A stretch of 64,000 nt of DNA, taken from positions 434,001-498,000 of the forward strand of contig JAGYXB010001842.1 of assembly GCA_022495005.1 (NCBI GenBank), written 5' to 3'. Under the pieces are notes generated by a model, which worked only from the letters and a program-made list of their open reading frames with translations, had not been told where the DNA came from and ran no database searches. A program made the position numbers and the translations under genes. Shown here piece by piece: positions 20,664 to 31,965 of this stretch (within the stretch, counting starts at the first letter, position 1; each line of letters opens with the position of its first letter). The stretch comes from Rhyacophila brunnea. Taxonomy: Eukaryota; Arthropoda; Insecta; Trichoptera; Rhyacophilidae.

Positions 20664-22514
20664 GTTATCCCTGGTAGCGTCGTAACAGCCAACATTACGA
20701 GACTCAAATCATCGTGGAAGATGTGTGACGTACAGGCTATTTGCGAAAACATACAAATTGACGCTCAAGACATCAAGAAAGAAGTCGCGGAATACTACGA
20801 TAGATTTACCGATGCCAACAACATCAATCGCGCTGGTGAATGTGATATTCCATCGAAAGTGACAAACCCTGCACTGTTAGTGCCTGTTATAAAATTGGAG
20901 CAAAAAACCTTTAATAAAGTTAATTTTGTTTGTTGTATTTGTTTTCACATTTTTGCAACGTTAGATTTACTGAAGCTTCACAAAGCATTACATAAAAATA
21001 CAGCGAACATGACTAATTCTTCGTGGGAAGTGACTGAAATACAAACGCCTTGCAAGGAGGACCTACAGATTGATGAGCAAGATATTGAACTCGGAGATTA
21101 TATTGAAAGGTTTACAGGTGTGAACGCCATCTGTCGCACTGGTCAACGTGATATTTTTTCATCAGAAGTGGTAAACCTAGAATTAATAGTCCCTGTTATA
21201 AAATTGGAAAAAAAATCGTTTTATAAAGAAAATTTTGTGTGCGGTGTCTGTTTTGATTTTTTTGCATCGTTCAACTTATTGAAACATCATAAGAACACAC
21301 ATGAAGACATACAGATCGACGAACAAGATATCAAGAAAGAACTTGGGGATTATATTGAAAAGTTTACAGGTGTGAAAGCCATTTGTCGCACTGGTCAACA
21401 TGATAATTTTTCATTAAAAGTGGCAAACGCAGAATTAATAGTACCTGTTGTAAAATTGAAAAAAAAAATTGTGTGCAGTGTCTGTTCTGATTTTTTTGCA
21501 TCATTCAAATTATTGAAACACCATAAGAACACACATAACGTGTCAATTGATAATTCCATTGCAAGACGATTTAAATGTGATGGATGTAATTACTCGTGCC
21601 ACCAGTTTGACCTCATGAAGTTACACAAAATGACTCATACTGGAGAAAAGTCATTTAAATGTGATATTTGTAATTTTTTATGTATTTCATCTGGTCAGAT
21701 GAAAATACACAAAATGATTCATTCTGGCGAAAACCCTCTGAAGTGTGATGAATGCAATTACTCATGTAAACTGTTTGCTCAATTGAAACGTCACAAAATG
21801 ATTCATTCTGGCGAAAACCCTCTGAAATGTGATGAATGCAATTACTCATGCAAACTGTTTGCTCAATTAAAACGTCACAAAATGACTCATTCTGGCGAAA
21901 ACCCTCTGAAATGTGATGAATGCAATTACTCATGTAAACAGTTAGCTCAATTGAAATGTCACAAAATGACTCATTCTGTAGTAAGACCGTTTAAATGTAT
22001 GGATTGCAATTACTCATGCGAGCGGTTTGGTCAATTGAAATTGCACAAAATGACTCATTCTGAAGAAAACCCGTTTAAATGTGTGGACTGCAGTTACTCC
22101 TGCAAACTATCTTATCAAATGGAAATGCACAAAATGACTCATTCTGTGGCAAATCCCTATAAATGTCTGCACTGCAATTACTCATGCAAGACGTTTGATC
22201 TATTGAAATTGCACAATAAGACACATTCTGGTAAAAAGCTTTATAGATGTGATACATGCAACTACTTATGCGTCAAGTCCAAGAAAATGAAAATCCACAA
22301 ATTGAAAATCCACAAAATGACTCATTCTAGTAAAAATCCCTATAAATGTCTGCACTGTTATTACTCATGCAAGACGTTTGCTCTATTGAAATTGCACAAT
22401 AAGACACATCCTGGTAAAATGCTTTTTAAATGTGATACATGCAATTACTTGTGCGTCAAGCGCCGAAAAATGAAAATCCACAAAATGACACATTCTGGTA
22501 CAAAAGCCATTTAA
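20664..22514 (+). CDS. ZNF-2: C2H2 zinc-finger protein, large terminal exon
   Basis: The exon starts after GTTGTTTTTTCAG (ending 20663) with VIPGSVVTANIT and ends at TAA 22512-22514: 616 residues. It has three copies of the ~85-residue module (D-I-K-K-E, YIERFTGVNAICRTG, V-I-K-L-E, then a finger), then 11 fingers of the C-x2-C-x12-H-x3-H class with T-H-S-G-E-N/K-P linkers. That makes 14 fingers. Two consecutive 84-bp finger units (21742-21825, 21826-21909) are almost identical and a third is close, so this array expanded recently. One finger carries a small duplication (MKIHKLKIHKMTH). It is the longest and only clearly unbroken member of the ZNF-1/2 pair. Exon 1 is probably 15744-15881. Likely nuclear DNA binding. 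Confidence 0.88.
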   Translation, partial: VIPGSVVTANITRLKSSWKMCDVQAICENIQIDAQDIKKEVAEYYDRFTDANNINRAGECDIPSKVTNPALLVPVIKLEQKTFNKVNFVCCICFHIFATLDLLKLHKALHKNTANMTNSSWEVTEIQTPCKEDLQIDEQDIELGDYIERFTGVNAICRTGQRDIFSSEVVNLELIVPVIKLEKKSFYKENFVCGVCFDFFASFNLLKHHKNTHEDIQIDEQDIKKELGDYIEKFTGVKAICRTGQHDNFSLKVANAELIVPVVKLKKKIVCSVCSDFFASFKLLKHHKNTHNVSIDNSIARRFKCDGCNYSCHQFDLMKLHKMTHTGEKSFKCDICNFLCISSGQMKIHKMIHSGENPLKCDECNYSCKLFAQLKRHKMIHSGENPLKCDECNYSCKLFAQLKRHKMTHSGENPLKCDECNYSCKQLAQLKCHKMTHSVVRPFKCMDCNYSCERFGQLKLHKMTHSEENPFKCVDCSYSCKLSYQMEMHKMTHSVANPYKCLHCNYSCKTFDLLKLHNKTHSGKKLYRCDTCNYLCVKSKKMKIHKLKIHKMTHSSKNPYKCLHCYYSCKTFALLKLHNKTHPGKMLFKCDTCNYLCVKRRKMKIHKMTHSGTKAI

Positions 22515-24042
22515 ATATGATGCAAAAATTACTGAGACAGTCTGTTTATAGACTTATGCAACATTGCTCATCCTGTGTAGAACCATTTTAATGTGATGAT
22601 TCTAATTTATAATGTATATATCTCGTCAAATGAAATCAAACACACAGTAAATCTGGTGATTGGCCAATTAAGTTAGTTGAACATTATTTCAAATGTTTCT
22701 AGTTAGATTAAGTTAGCTAGTTCTAGTGACGATCGATAAAAAAGTGATCAATTCGATTAACTACGCCTAAAATTACACAAAAATGTGATTATAGTGAAAT
22801 GAGCTTTTTTTTATTTGTTACTCGTGCATTCGCTCTGGTCATCTGAAAGTAGCTTCACCAAATGCCATGTTCTTATCAAAAGATGTTGACAAATAAAATG
22901 AGTCAACCCGCTTACAAAATGGCGACACAAAATCACACTAAAGAACTTTCTTCTCGCTCGTGCCCTCATGGCTGAGGATCGTGACTACCTTGAAATTCGT
23001 CTTTTGAACGACCAAGATTTCCACCTTTCTCCATCACTGATTCCTTCAGAGAAGTGTGAAGGCTGTTTTCAGTCAACTCCTTCACATAGTCTCTTCAGTG
23101 CGCCGACGATGTCTTCTCCGGATGCTACCTAATACCACCAGTCTCCAGGTTATGCAGTTCGCGCAGAACAATTTGTCAAAAAAACTGCAGAATGCGTCAT
23201 GCAGACATATTGTCGAGAGCATTTCGTATACCTGTATTCTCTGGGTGATTGACTGGTTCGTACTGTCTTCTGTACTCAAATTTAACAGTCTTCAGAAGTC
23301 CAAAACATCTTGATTTTATAAGTTTTAACTAGTCGCTTTTTATTTTTATAAATATTTCCATATGTAGAGATTCTTTGATATTATGTAAAATTGGTAAATA
23401 TTGTAATTAACTAGCTACCTACTGACAAAAACCAAAACGCCGACCTTTAGTTGGTATTTAAAAAGAGTATAGTTTGCCGACATAACTATACAAATCTAGC
23501 CTTCTAGTCAATTCTGCGAACCTGACGACAAGGCAGAAATAAAATGTACATGAGTCCCATAGTTCTCACTGACACGCCCAAACAACTGCTCAGAGTGAGC
23601 TATGGATAAAAGAGAAATAAAGTCGGCCGAAAGGCCCTAAAGAAGCAATAAACACTATAAGAAGCAATAAACGCAATAAACACACAGAGGATAAATATGT
23701 TAATGTTAAACATGTCAATAACATAAAGAAAATTTTCAATGTAAAAATGTCATTAAAAATCGAGAGTTACGCTGTAAAAAAATCTTAGCGCAGTGATAAC
23801 AGACCTTGATATAATCGGAATAAGAGTTGGCGACTATTGAAATGATAAATAGAAAGTACAAATAAATGCACATGTAGAACTCTATAAGAGTAAATGTAAC
23901 TGAACTTTGTAGAATACGAAATGTTAGAATAATAGAACATTAAATTATTAATACTTATAAGCCTTTGTATTGTATAATTGTAAAGAAAGAAAACATGTGC
24001 CAATGTAATTAGATCAAAGTAGTTTTAAGCCAACATTATAGA
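22515..24042 (+). other. 3' flank of ZNF-2 and repeat shared with the ZNF-3 flank
   Basis: Bases 22515-22690 match the ZNF-1 flank. Bases ~22980-23345 match 38640-39040 downstream of ZNF-3, sharing CATGGCTGAGGATCGTGAC-like and GCAGAATGCGTC stretches. Open frames in the two copies differ, so I do not call it coding. A repeated AGAAGCAATAAAC lies at 23642-23672. Otherwise it is AT-rich. Confidence 0.5.
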
Positions 24043-24602
24043 TATGAGGCGTCTAATTACAAAAAGCGACAAGTCCACAATTCGATATTTGCGGGAAACA
24101 ACGTTTTTATGTTTCAAGCTTCAACTATTTGTTTTAACATGAGATTCTTTTTTCCGTTGTATTCTTTGTCGAAATTAGAACCGAATGGCAATTTGTTTCA
24201 GCCGATAAACTCTTGAATGTTATAAATATAGGCAAAATAAAATTGGACGTAGCGCTATTTGAACCTCACTTTTTAATTTATTCCGCATAAGGCACATATT
24301 TCCGTGGCACTGTCATGAGTTTACCAGATGCTACAGCATGGGAGACGCCCTTTCAAATATTTAACGTTCCCTTATTGGTTGAATTAAGCACGCGTGAAAT
24401 CAACCATTCATTAAATAATATGAAACACGGACTTGGCGCTTTTTGTAATAAACCGAGACTTAAAATATTTTTTTTCGTAGGTTTTTGTCGCGTTTTGGAA
24501 TCAATGGATCAATACATATTGTTTAAAATTATACAAAGAATTTTTTTCGCAATTTTGACCAAATGTGGACTTATCGCTTTTTGGAATTAGACGCCTCATA
24601 TA
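24043..24602. mobile_element. 560-bp MITE (TATGAGGCGTCTAATT ends)
   Basis: TATGAGGCGTCTAATTACAA at the left; on the right, reversed, TATGAGGCGTCTAATTCCAA, continuing AAAAGCGA(C/T)AAGTCCACA for about 36 bp. The flanks are TA-rich (TATAGA/TATATAAG), which fits a TA-targeting element. The 24315-24590 frame inside it is not recognisable. Confidence 0.85.
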
Positions 24603-25300
24603 TAAGTATTGTATACATAAATCTATACCACTTTAAACTCACTTTAACCGTTTAATAAGTCGACAGTTTCAATAAAAATATGATCGCGTACTCGGTTAAA
24701 GCATTGTAAAATATTGCTAGGTACAAGTAAACTGACACCTGTAAAATATAACTTTAAAATACATTAATTATTGTCGATCACACCTGAGATAAATGAACAA
24801 AGTAGGTAACAATTATCACAATAAGATAAATAATAATTCAACATAACAGAGTAGTCTCGTTACCTTGAACTTTAATATTTGAAACGTGATGTTATTCATA
24901 ATAACACTCCCGAAATAGATCGAGAGAGTTATAAATTCAAGTTCGCATTAAAACATACGTAATATTGACTCGGTTATATAAAAAGATAAACCAAAGGGTG
25001 GAGGTATTCATCACCCCCCCTCCATAGAACATATACTTACGTTTGAATAGACGGTAGGTATCACCCTATAATGATTACTTTACGTAGCAAGCTTTGACCT
25101 ACAAATAATATAAACTAAAAATATATACGTGATTTAATTCGAAAAAATTTACGAGCATTTCTTTCGTAGTTCATTATCACACTTCGGCGGAATATGAATA
25201 GATGCCCTTGAATGTAATATTTTTTAGACCTACGATAATAAGTAGGTCGCTAAAATGAAAGCTTTGATATAAATACTAAGATAGACATGAAGTCATTGGA
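24603..25300. other. AT-rich spacer
   Basis: Nothing recognisable. Confidence 0.4.
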
Positions 25301-25319
25301 ATCTCTTTGTTAAAACTCT

Positions 25320-25768
25320 TGCCTGTTATCGCGAGGGATAGTTTCCAATCCTGGTCTCCTAATCAATTTGAATTTACATGCGTCTGTCAATTACCTACGT
25401 GGTGGCAGCCATGTTTTGCTCTGGATTGGAACCGTTCCCTCGTGTCAAGCCTATCAGGCACCATTGGCGACGGGTGCAAGATTAGTAAATGCGCTCTTTA
25501 AAGGAATAGACATTTTCAATGATGTACTTTGCATTTTGTTTTTGGAACTGTATTTTTTTATATAAAATTGTACTTACTTTAGTATGTTTGATTTTATTTC
25601 ATTTTTTTTTTGTTTTTATTATTATAACTTATATTTTTTTCTATATTCTCTTCTCTCTTGTGAGGGTAATATTTGACTTATAATGTAAATCTCATGTTGT
25701 GTACGTCTTAAATTTAGATTTGTTATGTCCACAATGTTTTGTATTCTTAAATATACAAATAAATAAAA
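25320..25768 (+). mobile_element. 3' end of a non-LTR retrotransposon (LINE)
   Basis: The frame at ~25377-25545 reads HASVNYLRGGSH, then PSCQAYQAPLATGARLVNAL and a D-I-F-N-D motif, the C-terminal tail of a LINE polymerase. The same tail occurs better preserved at 56600-56760 (VNYMRG, SCQALQAPIAR, D-V-H-I-F-G-D). Both share the 3' UTR phrase ATGTTGTG-AACGTC-like and an AATAAATAAAA end (25757-25768). It is heavily 5'-truncated, and the upstream frame is lost. Confidence 0.7.
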
Positions 25769-26185
25769 CCAGTTACATTTCATTGGTTTGTAAAAATCAA
25801 GGGTGGTGGTAAAATTGTTGCTTAATTTTCTAGGGAGGTGGTAGGGCCTCGCATGATTCACTCACAATTTCCTACTGCAATAGCTTATAGAAAAGGTAAA
25901 CACTTTATCTACCATTTAGAAACTTGAATATACGCAAAATCAGCTAATTCAATTTCTTTACGTAAACTGCGTAGTTACAAACTATGTTCTGGGAGCTACC
26001 CGAAATAGCGTTAATATATATACAATTTTGAGAAAATCGCATAGCAGAAAATGACTTCGATCATATCCGAAATTTTCTTCATAGGAAAAGTGACACAGGT
26101 GGTAAATATACACAAGTTTGTCTTTGTGCGAAAGAGATAGATTCTCTGTCCCTTATGGACTATTCACAATAGATCCTCTGGAGGG

Positions 26186-26272
26186 TATAAAAGGCGACGT
26201 TTTTCCTATAGAAAACCAGTTCTACTCTCCTACAACTCGCAGCAAGTCCTCGAATTCAGAGCATGGCCTCTA
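26186..26272 (+). promoter_or_regulatory. Orphan TATA promoter with tiny first exon
   Basis: TATAAAAG at 26186-26193 in a G/C-rich context (GAGGGTATAAAAGGCGACG). A CCAGTT initiator-like start lies about 30 bp downstream (26216-26221). The first ATG (26263) gives M-A-S before AGTAAGC, a good splice donor (GT at 26274 or nearby). A short 5' leader plus a three-residue first exon is a design used by insect cuticle and secreted-protein genes. No downstream exon is found, so this could be a gene remnant or a solo LTR. Remaining bases of 25769-27490 show nothing recognisable. Confidence 0.35.
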
Positions 26273-27489
26273 GTAAGCCTTCGTAAAAGTCGCGATACCA
26301 TTGACCTGTCCTTGGGGTGAGATCGAATCGGAAAAGCATTTCTTTGATAGCAATCGATAGATTTTCCGATCCACGTAAAATACGTGACGTCATCCGAATT
26401 AATACTCCACGAATACGCGATTTTTCCGGGGTGACGTAAGCACTATAGATTTGTGTGAAGATTTGTTTTAAACGAAAAACAAATTAAACAAATCCGTTTA
26501 CAAAATAAATTTTTGAAACAAAGTTTATGAATATAACATAAACTTTTGAAACTTTTTTGTACTTACGTAAGTTTGTACCTTAATATCAAATAATTTTTTG
26601 AAACTTAAATTTATAAATATAAAATAAATTTTTGAAACTCAAGATTATGTGAATTCAAATAAATTATAACTTTTGTATGAAGATATTTGAGTCGCTTAGA
26701 ATCATAACTCACATATTCCAAAAATCAAGTTTTGAGATAATCGCTAAAAACCAACAGAGCACTATTTTTTGTAATTAGAAGAACAGTATTGAACTCCCTA
26801 GAATATTAATGAGTGAGAGAGTCGAATAACTTTTTTTTTTAAATATATATACCTAATACTCCTAACGTTGCAGACATACAGCATACTATGAGAAATAGAG
26901 CTCCCCGATTGGTTAGGAAGGCGTTGGTGACAAAACTCTATTCTTTGAAATATACGACATATTACACCAACAATGAACTTTGTCAACGATTTTCTCATGG
27001 TTTAAATTGACTTTTAATACTCAACTATTTCTTGGTATATAGATTAATTCATTTAGAATCACTTGGCATATTTAACTAAAAAACGACAAAATTGCAATAT
27101 GTGAGTTATGATTCTAAGCGACTCATTTTACGGAATAAAATAAATATAGAACTATTGTGTACATTCCCTGAATAATTAAGTGTGAATATTGTAAACTTTT
27201 TGGAAGTTTTATTAAGATTATATAATAATCGAACGAACAGTTTATAGATAGACTTTATAAGTTTTATTTTATAAAAACTATAAATAGGTTATGGTGATAA
27301 AAATAACTATGAACTTTAGTAGTAAATAAATTTGGTGTCACACTATCGAGAGTTATTTACCGAACAAATTAAAAGTTGTGGTGCTACAATAGCGAACCAC
27401 TCTCGTTCACTTCTGGCTTCCTAATTGACCCCTGGTTCAACATTTACGAGCTAGTCGCAAACCCGGTGACGTCACTACCGACCTTTGTG

Positions 27490-28000
27490 TTTTTTATAGT
27501 TATATATACTTAAATAATAAATAATATGTAATTTTATATGTATGAATATAAAAAAACAGTAAGATAAATACTTTTTTTTTTAATTTCAAAAATATGCCAA
27601 CTTTACTAGTAAATAAGCAAGCATTGTCTTTTCTTTGTATTGCTAATAAAAAAAAGAAATTTTCTTTCATTAACATAATTTTTTCTTACCCTCATTCAGA
27701 ATAAAGTTTTTTTTCATGAACTCTACATAATGCATATTATACTCACATCATAAAATGGTTACAAACGGAAGTATTTATGGTATTGCTAAAAAAAAATCTC
27801 GGGGGTTTTTATCTCCAAGTACAGCCCATTTGCGACAAAGTGTATCGAATTTCGTTGTAATAGATTTCTGGTTGACAAAAATGCAAATCACTGACATTTT
27901 TAGGATCTCTTTGGCAACGTCCAACCTTTTTGACGGTGACACTTTCAACTTGACTTGTAAACAGAGTTGCTAAAAGTCCCGGTGGGCTGTCCGGTAAATA
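27490..28000. repeat. Dispersed repeat, copy at 39530-40000
   Basis: About 500 bp closely match 39530-40000 in the same orientation, including CAAGCATTGTCTTTTC, TTTTCTTACCCTCA and GGTGACACTTTCAACTTGAC. A more distant copy occupies 7740-8130. No coding sequence. The element family is unknown. Confidence 0.8.
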
Positions 28001-28149
28001 AAGACCTTTTAAGGATCCTGTTTGGGGCATTCCCGAGTGTACTTTTAGTAAATACAACCAATTAATAATTTCGGAATTTGAAACAGACATTTAAAAAAAA
28101 ACTTCCATAATAAAATAATATTTGTGTATCGTAGGTAGGGCTTAAGGCG

Positions 28150-29037
28150 GGACATGCTCAGCGTACGTCAAAATGGAGCTTTTATGCTATTTTCAAACCA
28201 TGATCCTGGACATTACTTAAACGTTGTAAATAATCTATTTACATAATTAAAGCCTTATTATCCTTTCTATTTTTTTATACATTTGATGACTGCATAAAGT
28301 ATTTTTATTACATAAAATAGTATTAAGGATAAGGTAGTACTTTTTTTTAAATACGCCATTTCTATTGGCATTTCCCAGTGTCTAAGCTACAACATATGGC
28401 CGTAGCCATAAATTGAAAAACGATAAATGAAGTAGGGAGTAAGATCACGTTAACGTGCGTGTTTGAACATGTACTTAGCCGTTTTTTTTTAAACGGTACT
28501 CTTAGGTCAATAATTATTATAAAGCAAACATTATTCATATGATCTTTATCACATTTGAATGGTCAAAGACATAGCTTATAATTAGTATCTTTAAAATTAT
28601 CTTTAAATGTGTAAAGCTTGCCCATTTTTGAATAATAAAATGCCTAATTCTTGTCAAATTTGGGATCACAGAGATTAACAATATATTTTTTTATTGTAAA
28701 TATTTAACTATAATAATGTCGACATAAATTTTACTAATGGTTTTATAAATGCTTCTAAAAATTAATAAATATAAAAAATCTTAACACCACTTCACAGGGA
28801 CGTACTTAAATATGACTAAGTATATTCTAAAACATTACAGTGGGAGGTTTAAAAGAATATTATTTTATGTAATAAAAATACTTTATGCCGTCATCAAAAA
28901 TGTTTAAAATAAATATAACGGATAATAAGGCTTCAAAATTATTTAAATAGATTATCTACTACGTTTAAGGAATGTCCAGGATCATGCTTTGAAAATAGAA
29001 TAAATGCTCCATTTTGACGTAGGTACGCTGATCATGT
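28150..29037. mobile_element. Foldback element with ~190-bp inverted ends
   Basis: The left arm (~28150-28335) and right arm (~28848-29037) are inverted copies: CAGCGTACGTCAAAATGGAG and TTATGTAATAAAAATACTTT-like sequences pair with their complements. A second, shortened copy of the right arm is at 40360-40560. Together with the preceding repeat (27490-28000) the same order appears at 39530-40570, so the two form one larger transposon or were duplicated together. Confidence 0.75.
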
Positions 29038-29220
29038 AGGCCGTTAATATAAGTACCCGATTCCATTTAGTCGTTATATTATGAAAGTAGGTAAGGAAAA
29101 CAGTATACTAGGTACATAACCTGTTGTACATAACTGTACCCACGTCACTGAGTATGTACGTGACTACACCGAGGTACCTATTTTATAAATTATTCATCTA
29201 AAACGTAGAAACACACAAAC

Positions 29221-29900
29221 TAATATTATACTAGTACTTGGGTAGGGATCAAAATTTAAGCAGATTTGGTTGAATACGGCTATTTGTTGCCAACGCAATT
29301 GGCAAAAACAATGATATAAGCTTGTTCTGCATATTGAGAGAACAAACATTGATAATCCCGATGTCTTCCTATAATAGTTATCAGGGCAAACAGATAAACA
29401 TTAGATAGAACAATAAAGTCAATTATACTACTTATCATATTATAATTATACACACAAAAGGAATATTATAGTACTTAGGTAGGGATCAAAATTTAAGCAG
29501 ATTTGTTTGAATACGGCTATTTATTGCCAACGCAATTGGCAAAAACAATGATATAAGCTTGTTCTGCATATTGAGAGAACAAACATTGATAATCCCGATG
29601 TCTTCCTATAATAGTTATCAGGGCAAACAGATAAACATTAGATATAACAATAAAGTCAATTATACTACTTATTATATTATAATTATACACACAAAAGGAA
29701 TATTATACTAGGTACTAATGTAGGTATCAAAATTTAAGCGGATTTGGTTGAATACAGGAATTTATTGCCTACCTACGCAATAGGCAAAAATAATGATTAG
29801 CTTGTTCTGCATATTGAGAGAACACACATGACGTGATAATCCCGATGTCTTCCGAAAAGTTATCAGAGCAAACAGATCAATACCTACTATAGAGAACAGT
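29221..29900. repeat. Tandem repeat, 3 units of ~238-240 bp
   Basis: The anchor GGTAGGGATCAAAATTTAAG occurs at 29241 and 29479, and as a variant at 29719. Each unit continues through GCTTGTTCTGCATATTGAGA and CCCGATGTCTTCC. Units 1 and 2 are almost identical; unit 3 is more diverged and lacks some bases. No frame is conserved, so it is a minisatellite-scale duplication. Confidence 0.9.
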
Positions 29901-30256
29901 AAAGTTTTCGGCGACACTATTTTTTTCTTATTAGTTACGAACTTGAAAATTCACAGAATACCGTTGACTTGACGTTGACGAGGGCTTTAAACACTTTAAT
30001 AATATTATTATGTTTCATCTCAGAATCATACCGCACGGGTGCTCTACACTTCCACTTGATACGTCTCTACCAATATACGTAACAATTAATTATTAGCAAC
30101 ATTGTTTTGTAAATGCACGCTTTGACGCAAAAATGTGGCAAATTGTATTTAGAGGCGACGTTCAAGGCTCGGGGTAGGTTACCGACTGACCGTACCTACC
30201 TTTTTGATTGTTTCGCTGTGCATCCTGGTCTAGCCTTGACTCATCTTAGTTACAAT

Positions 30257-30628
30257 AATATGAAGCGCCTAGTTTCAAAAGCCCCTAAAACGATTTTAGG
30301 TAGTTTTGAGAAAAATGAGAAAAAAATCACATCTATTAAATCTGTGAAATTTATGTTCCTATTTATTTTTTAATTCGTTACATTCTAAAGAGTATTTTGG
30401 CTTTCCATTTTAGAGATATTTGAAAAGCACACCCAACTATTTTAGCGGGTTTTGAAATTCACTCGAATTTTTGATCATATTATGTATTGCCGGTTTTTGG
30501 CGTCTCATATTGTGAAATCTTCGGCCATCATATAGGCAACAAAAATATCCATCTAAATACATACCTATCTAACTCAAAAAATTTCAAAAACCGTTTTAGA
30601 GGCTTTTGAAACTAGGCGCTTCATATTA
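30257..30628. mobile_element. 372-bp MITE (AATATGAAGCGCCTAGTTTC ends)
   Basis: AATATGAAGCGCCTAGTTTC with AAAAGCCCCTAAAACG behind it at the left; the right end is its reverse complement with one or two changes. Not coding, although a short frame starts before it at 30113. Confidence 0.85.
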
Positions 30629-30839
30629 TCATTATATTCACTCTCCGTTATTTTTTTTGTGAGAAGCAAAAATCTTATAAATTTTCAACATGACGTGACA
30701 ATGCGTACTATAATTTTTGCCGAAATACTATAATTTCTTGGACTGCGTACTACAAAAAGATGGCAGCACTGGTACCTACCCATCAAAATTTGATTTAATG
30801 TAAACGTCAAACTTAATATCACAGAGTTGAAAATCAGAT

Positions 30840-30987
30840 GTAGCATTCAATCTGATCTTTATATATTATCATTTAGTAGAATTAGCACGTTAAATTTCAT
30901 AGAAATACCTTATTTTGTAGAGTGAGAACCTTACATCTAATGGAAATACCGTCGACGATATTTTTATATCTGCGATAAAAACACGCG
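30840..30987 (+). promoter_or_regulatory. Conserved 5' flank of ZNF-3
   Basis: These bases closely match 50510-50622 in front of ZNF-4: TTGATCTTTATA-like, TTTTGTAGAGTGAG and ACCTTACATCTAATGGAAAT, then CGATAAAAACAC just before the ATG. Conservation between paralogues suggests promoter and 5' UTR. CTTTATATATTATC (~30858) is a weak TATA candidate. Confidence 0.45.
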
Positions 30988-31170
30988 ATGGCTTCATTCT
31001 ATTTACCAGATACACACAAAATTGAGGTGAAACGTGAACCAGATGAATTTGAATATGATGAAGGAGGCCAGCATTTTCCTGATGCGGCAATAAAACATTC
31101 AAGGTCAAACTCTACGGAAGCCATAAAGCAAGAGAGGAATGCTGAAGATGACAGCTGTTTCACTTTTGAG
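30988..31170 (+). CDS. ZNF-3 exon 1 (acidic, SUMO motifs)
   Basis: 61 codons from ATG 30988 to a GTTAGA donor at 31171, phase 0. It encodes MASFYLPDTHKIEVKREPDE, a D/E-rich stretch, then IKHSRSNSTEAIKQERNAED. V-K-R-E and I-K-Q-E are SUMO-consensus sites, each with acidic residues nearby. ZNF-4 has the same exon, with the first site as V-K-L-E. N-terminal SUMO motifs in zinc-finger proteins often recruit repressive partners; this is inferred here, not shown. Confidence 0.85.
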
Positions 31171-31490
31171 GTTAGATTTTAAAATAATGATTTTCAGTTT
31201 ATATTGTCAATTTAACCGATACTACACAGAGGTATACATAGCTTAGGTACCTATATTAATAGTAAACAGCAATACAGTACCTATGTGCTTAAACATTAAT
31301 TTACCATTGTTTTGGTATTACAATAGCCTTACCTAATCATTCTTTTCGACCATGTCCGATCCTAATGGGATCTTATTATTATGGGCCTCCACAGAGTGGA
31401 GGTTTGTATTAACAGACTTTCTTTTTACGAGAAATGGATGTCTGCCCCTTCCTCAACTTATTAGGTCCATACTCTGACTCCAATGACATT
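31171..31490. other. ZNF-3 intron 1, start
   Basis: Contains CGACCATGTCCGATCCTAAT and TTACGAGAAATGGATGTC (31350-31440), shared with 57880-57975, an unassigned dispersed repeat. Confidence 0.5.
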
Positions 31491-31844
31491 ATTAATGGAC
31501 AACGCACTCAATACTAGCTAGCAAGTAAATTCGCACATAGCGACATTCGCACATGTATAGGTAGACGTCACGCAATTTCCATTATGCGATATCACGCATC
31601 GGGAATTTATAGCAATATCACCTTTATTGTAATGGCGTTAGAACAGTGTTTCTAGTGTAAATGTTCATTTGAGCGAACCCGTTCGAACAGAACCATTCGG
31701 CAGACCCGACAAAAAGCATCGGGAATTAATAGCAATATCACCTTTATTGTAATGGCGTTAGAACAGATTATGCCATCCGGCAGACCCGACAAAATAGTGA
31801 GTGTCATTTTTTTTCCAGATGGTTCGTCCATATTAATGTCATTG
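31491..31844. mobile_element. CAATGACATTA-type MITE in ZNF-3 intron 1
   Basis: CAATGACATTATTAATGGAC on the left and TCCATATTAATGTCATTG on the right. Flanks TCTGACTC and ACTGACTC match at 7 of 8 bases. It contains the family's internal duplication (CACCTTTATTGTAATGGCGT twice, ~31619 and ~31739). It is absent from ZNF-4 intron 1. Confidence 0.85.
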
Positions 31845-31884
31845 ACTGACTCATACACAAATTGAAAAACAATATGTGTACCTA

Positions 31885-31965
31885 CTTGTCAGACCCAGGA
31901 TTCGAACCTGGGACCCACGACGCTAAAGGCCCAGGGTAGATATTAAATGGGACAGCTCGCTCGCT
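31885..31965 (-). repeat. tRNA-like SINE fragment, antisense
   Basis: CCAGGATTCGAACCTGG is a T-arm (B box) read on the - strand, with a perfect CCAGG/CCTGG stem and TTCGAAT loop. The rest of a tRNA cloverleaf does not form. The ZNF-4 intron lacks this piece. A SINE remnant is likely. Confidence 0.45.

Noticed and set aside
21655..22257. - strand frames over the ZNF-2 fingers (MSNCIHHISEGF...)
   Set aside because: They are mirror frames of the repeated finger units; the repetition comes from the + strand gene.
29221..29900. CRISPR-like array
   Set aside because: Units are 238-240 bp of continuous repeat without unique spacers, in a eukaryotic context.
31885..31965. A real tRNA gene on the - strand
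   Set aside because: Only the T-arm is convincing; no acceptor, D or anticodon stems form around it.
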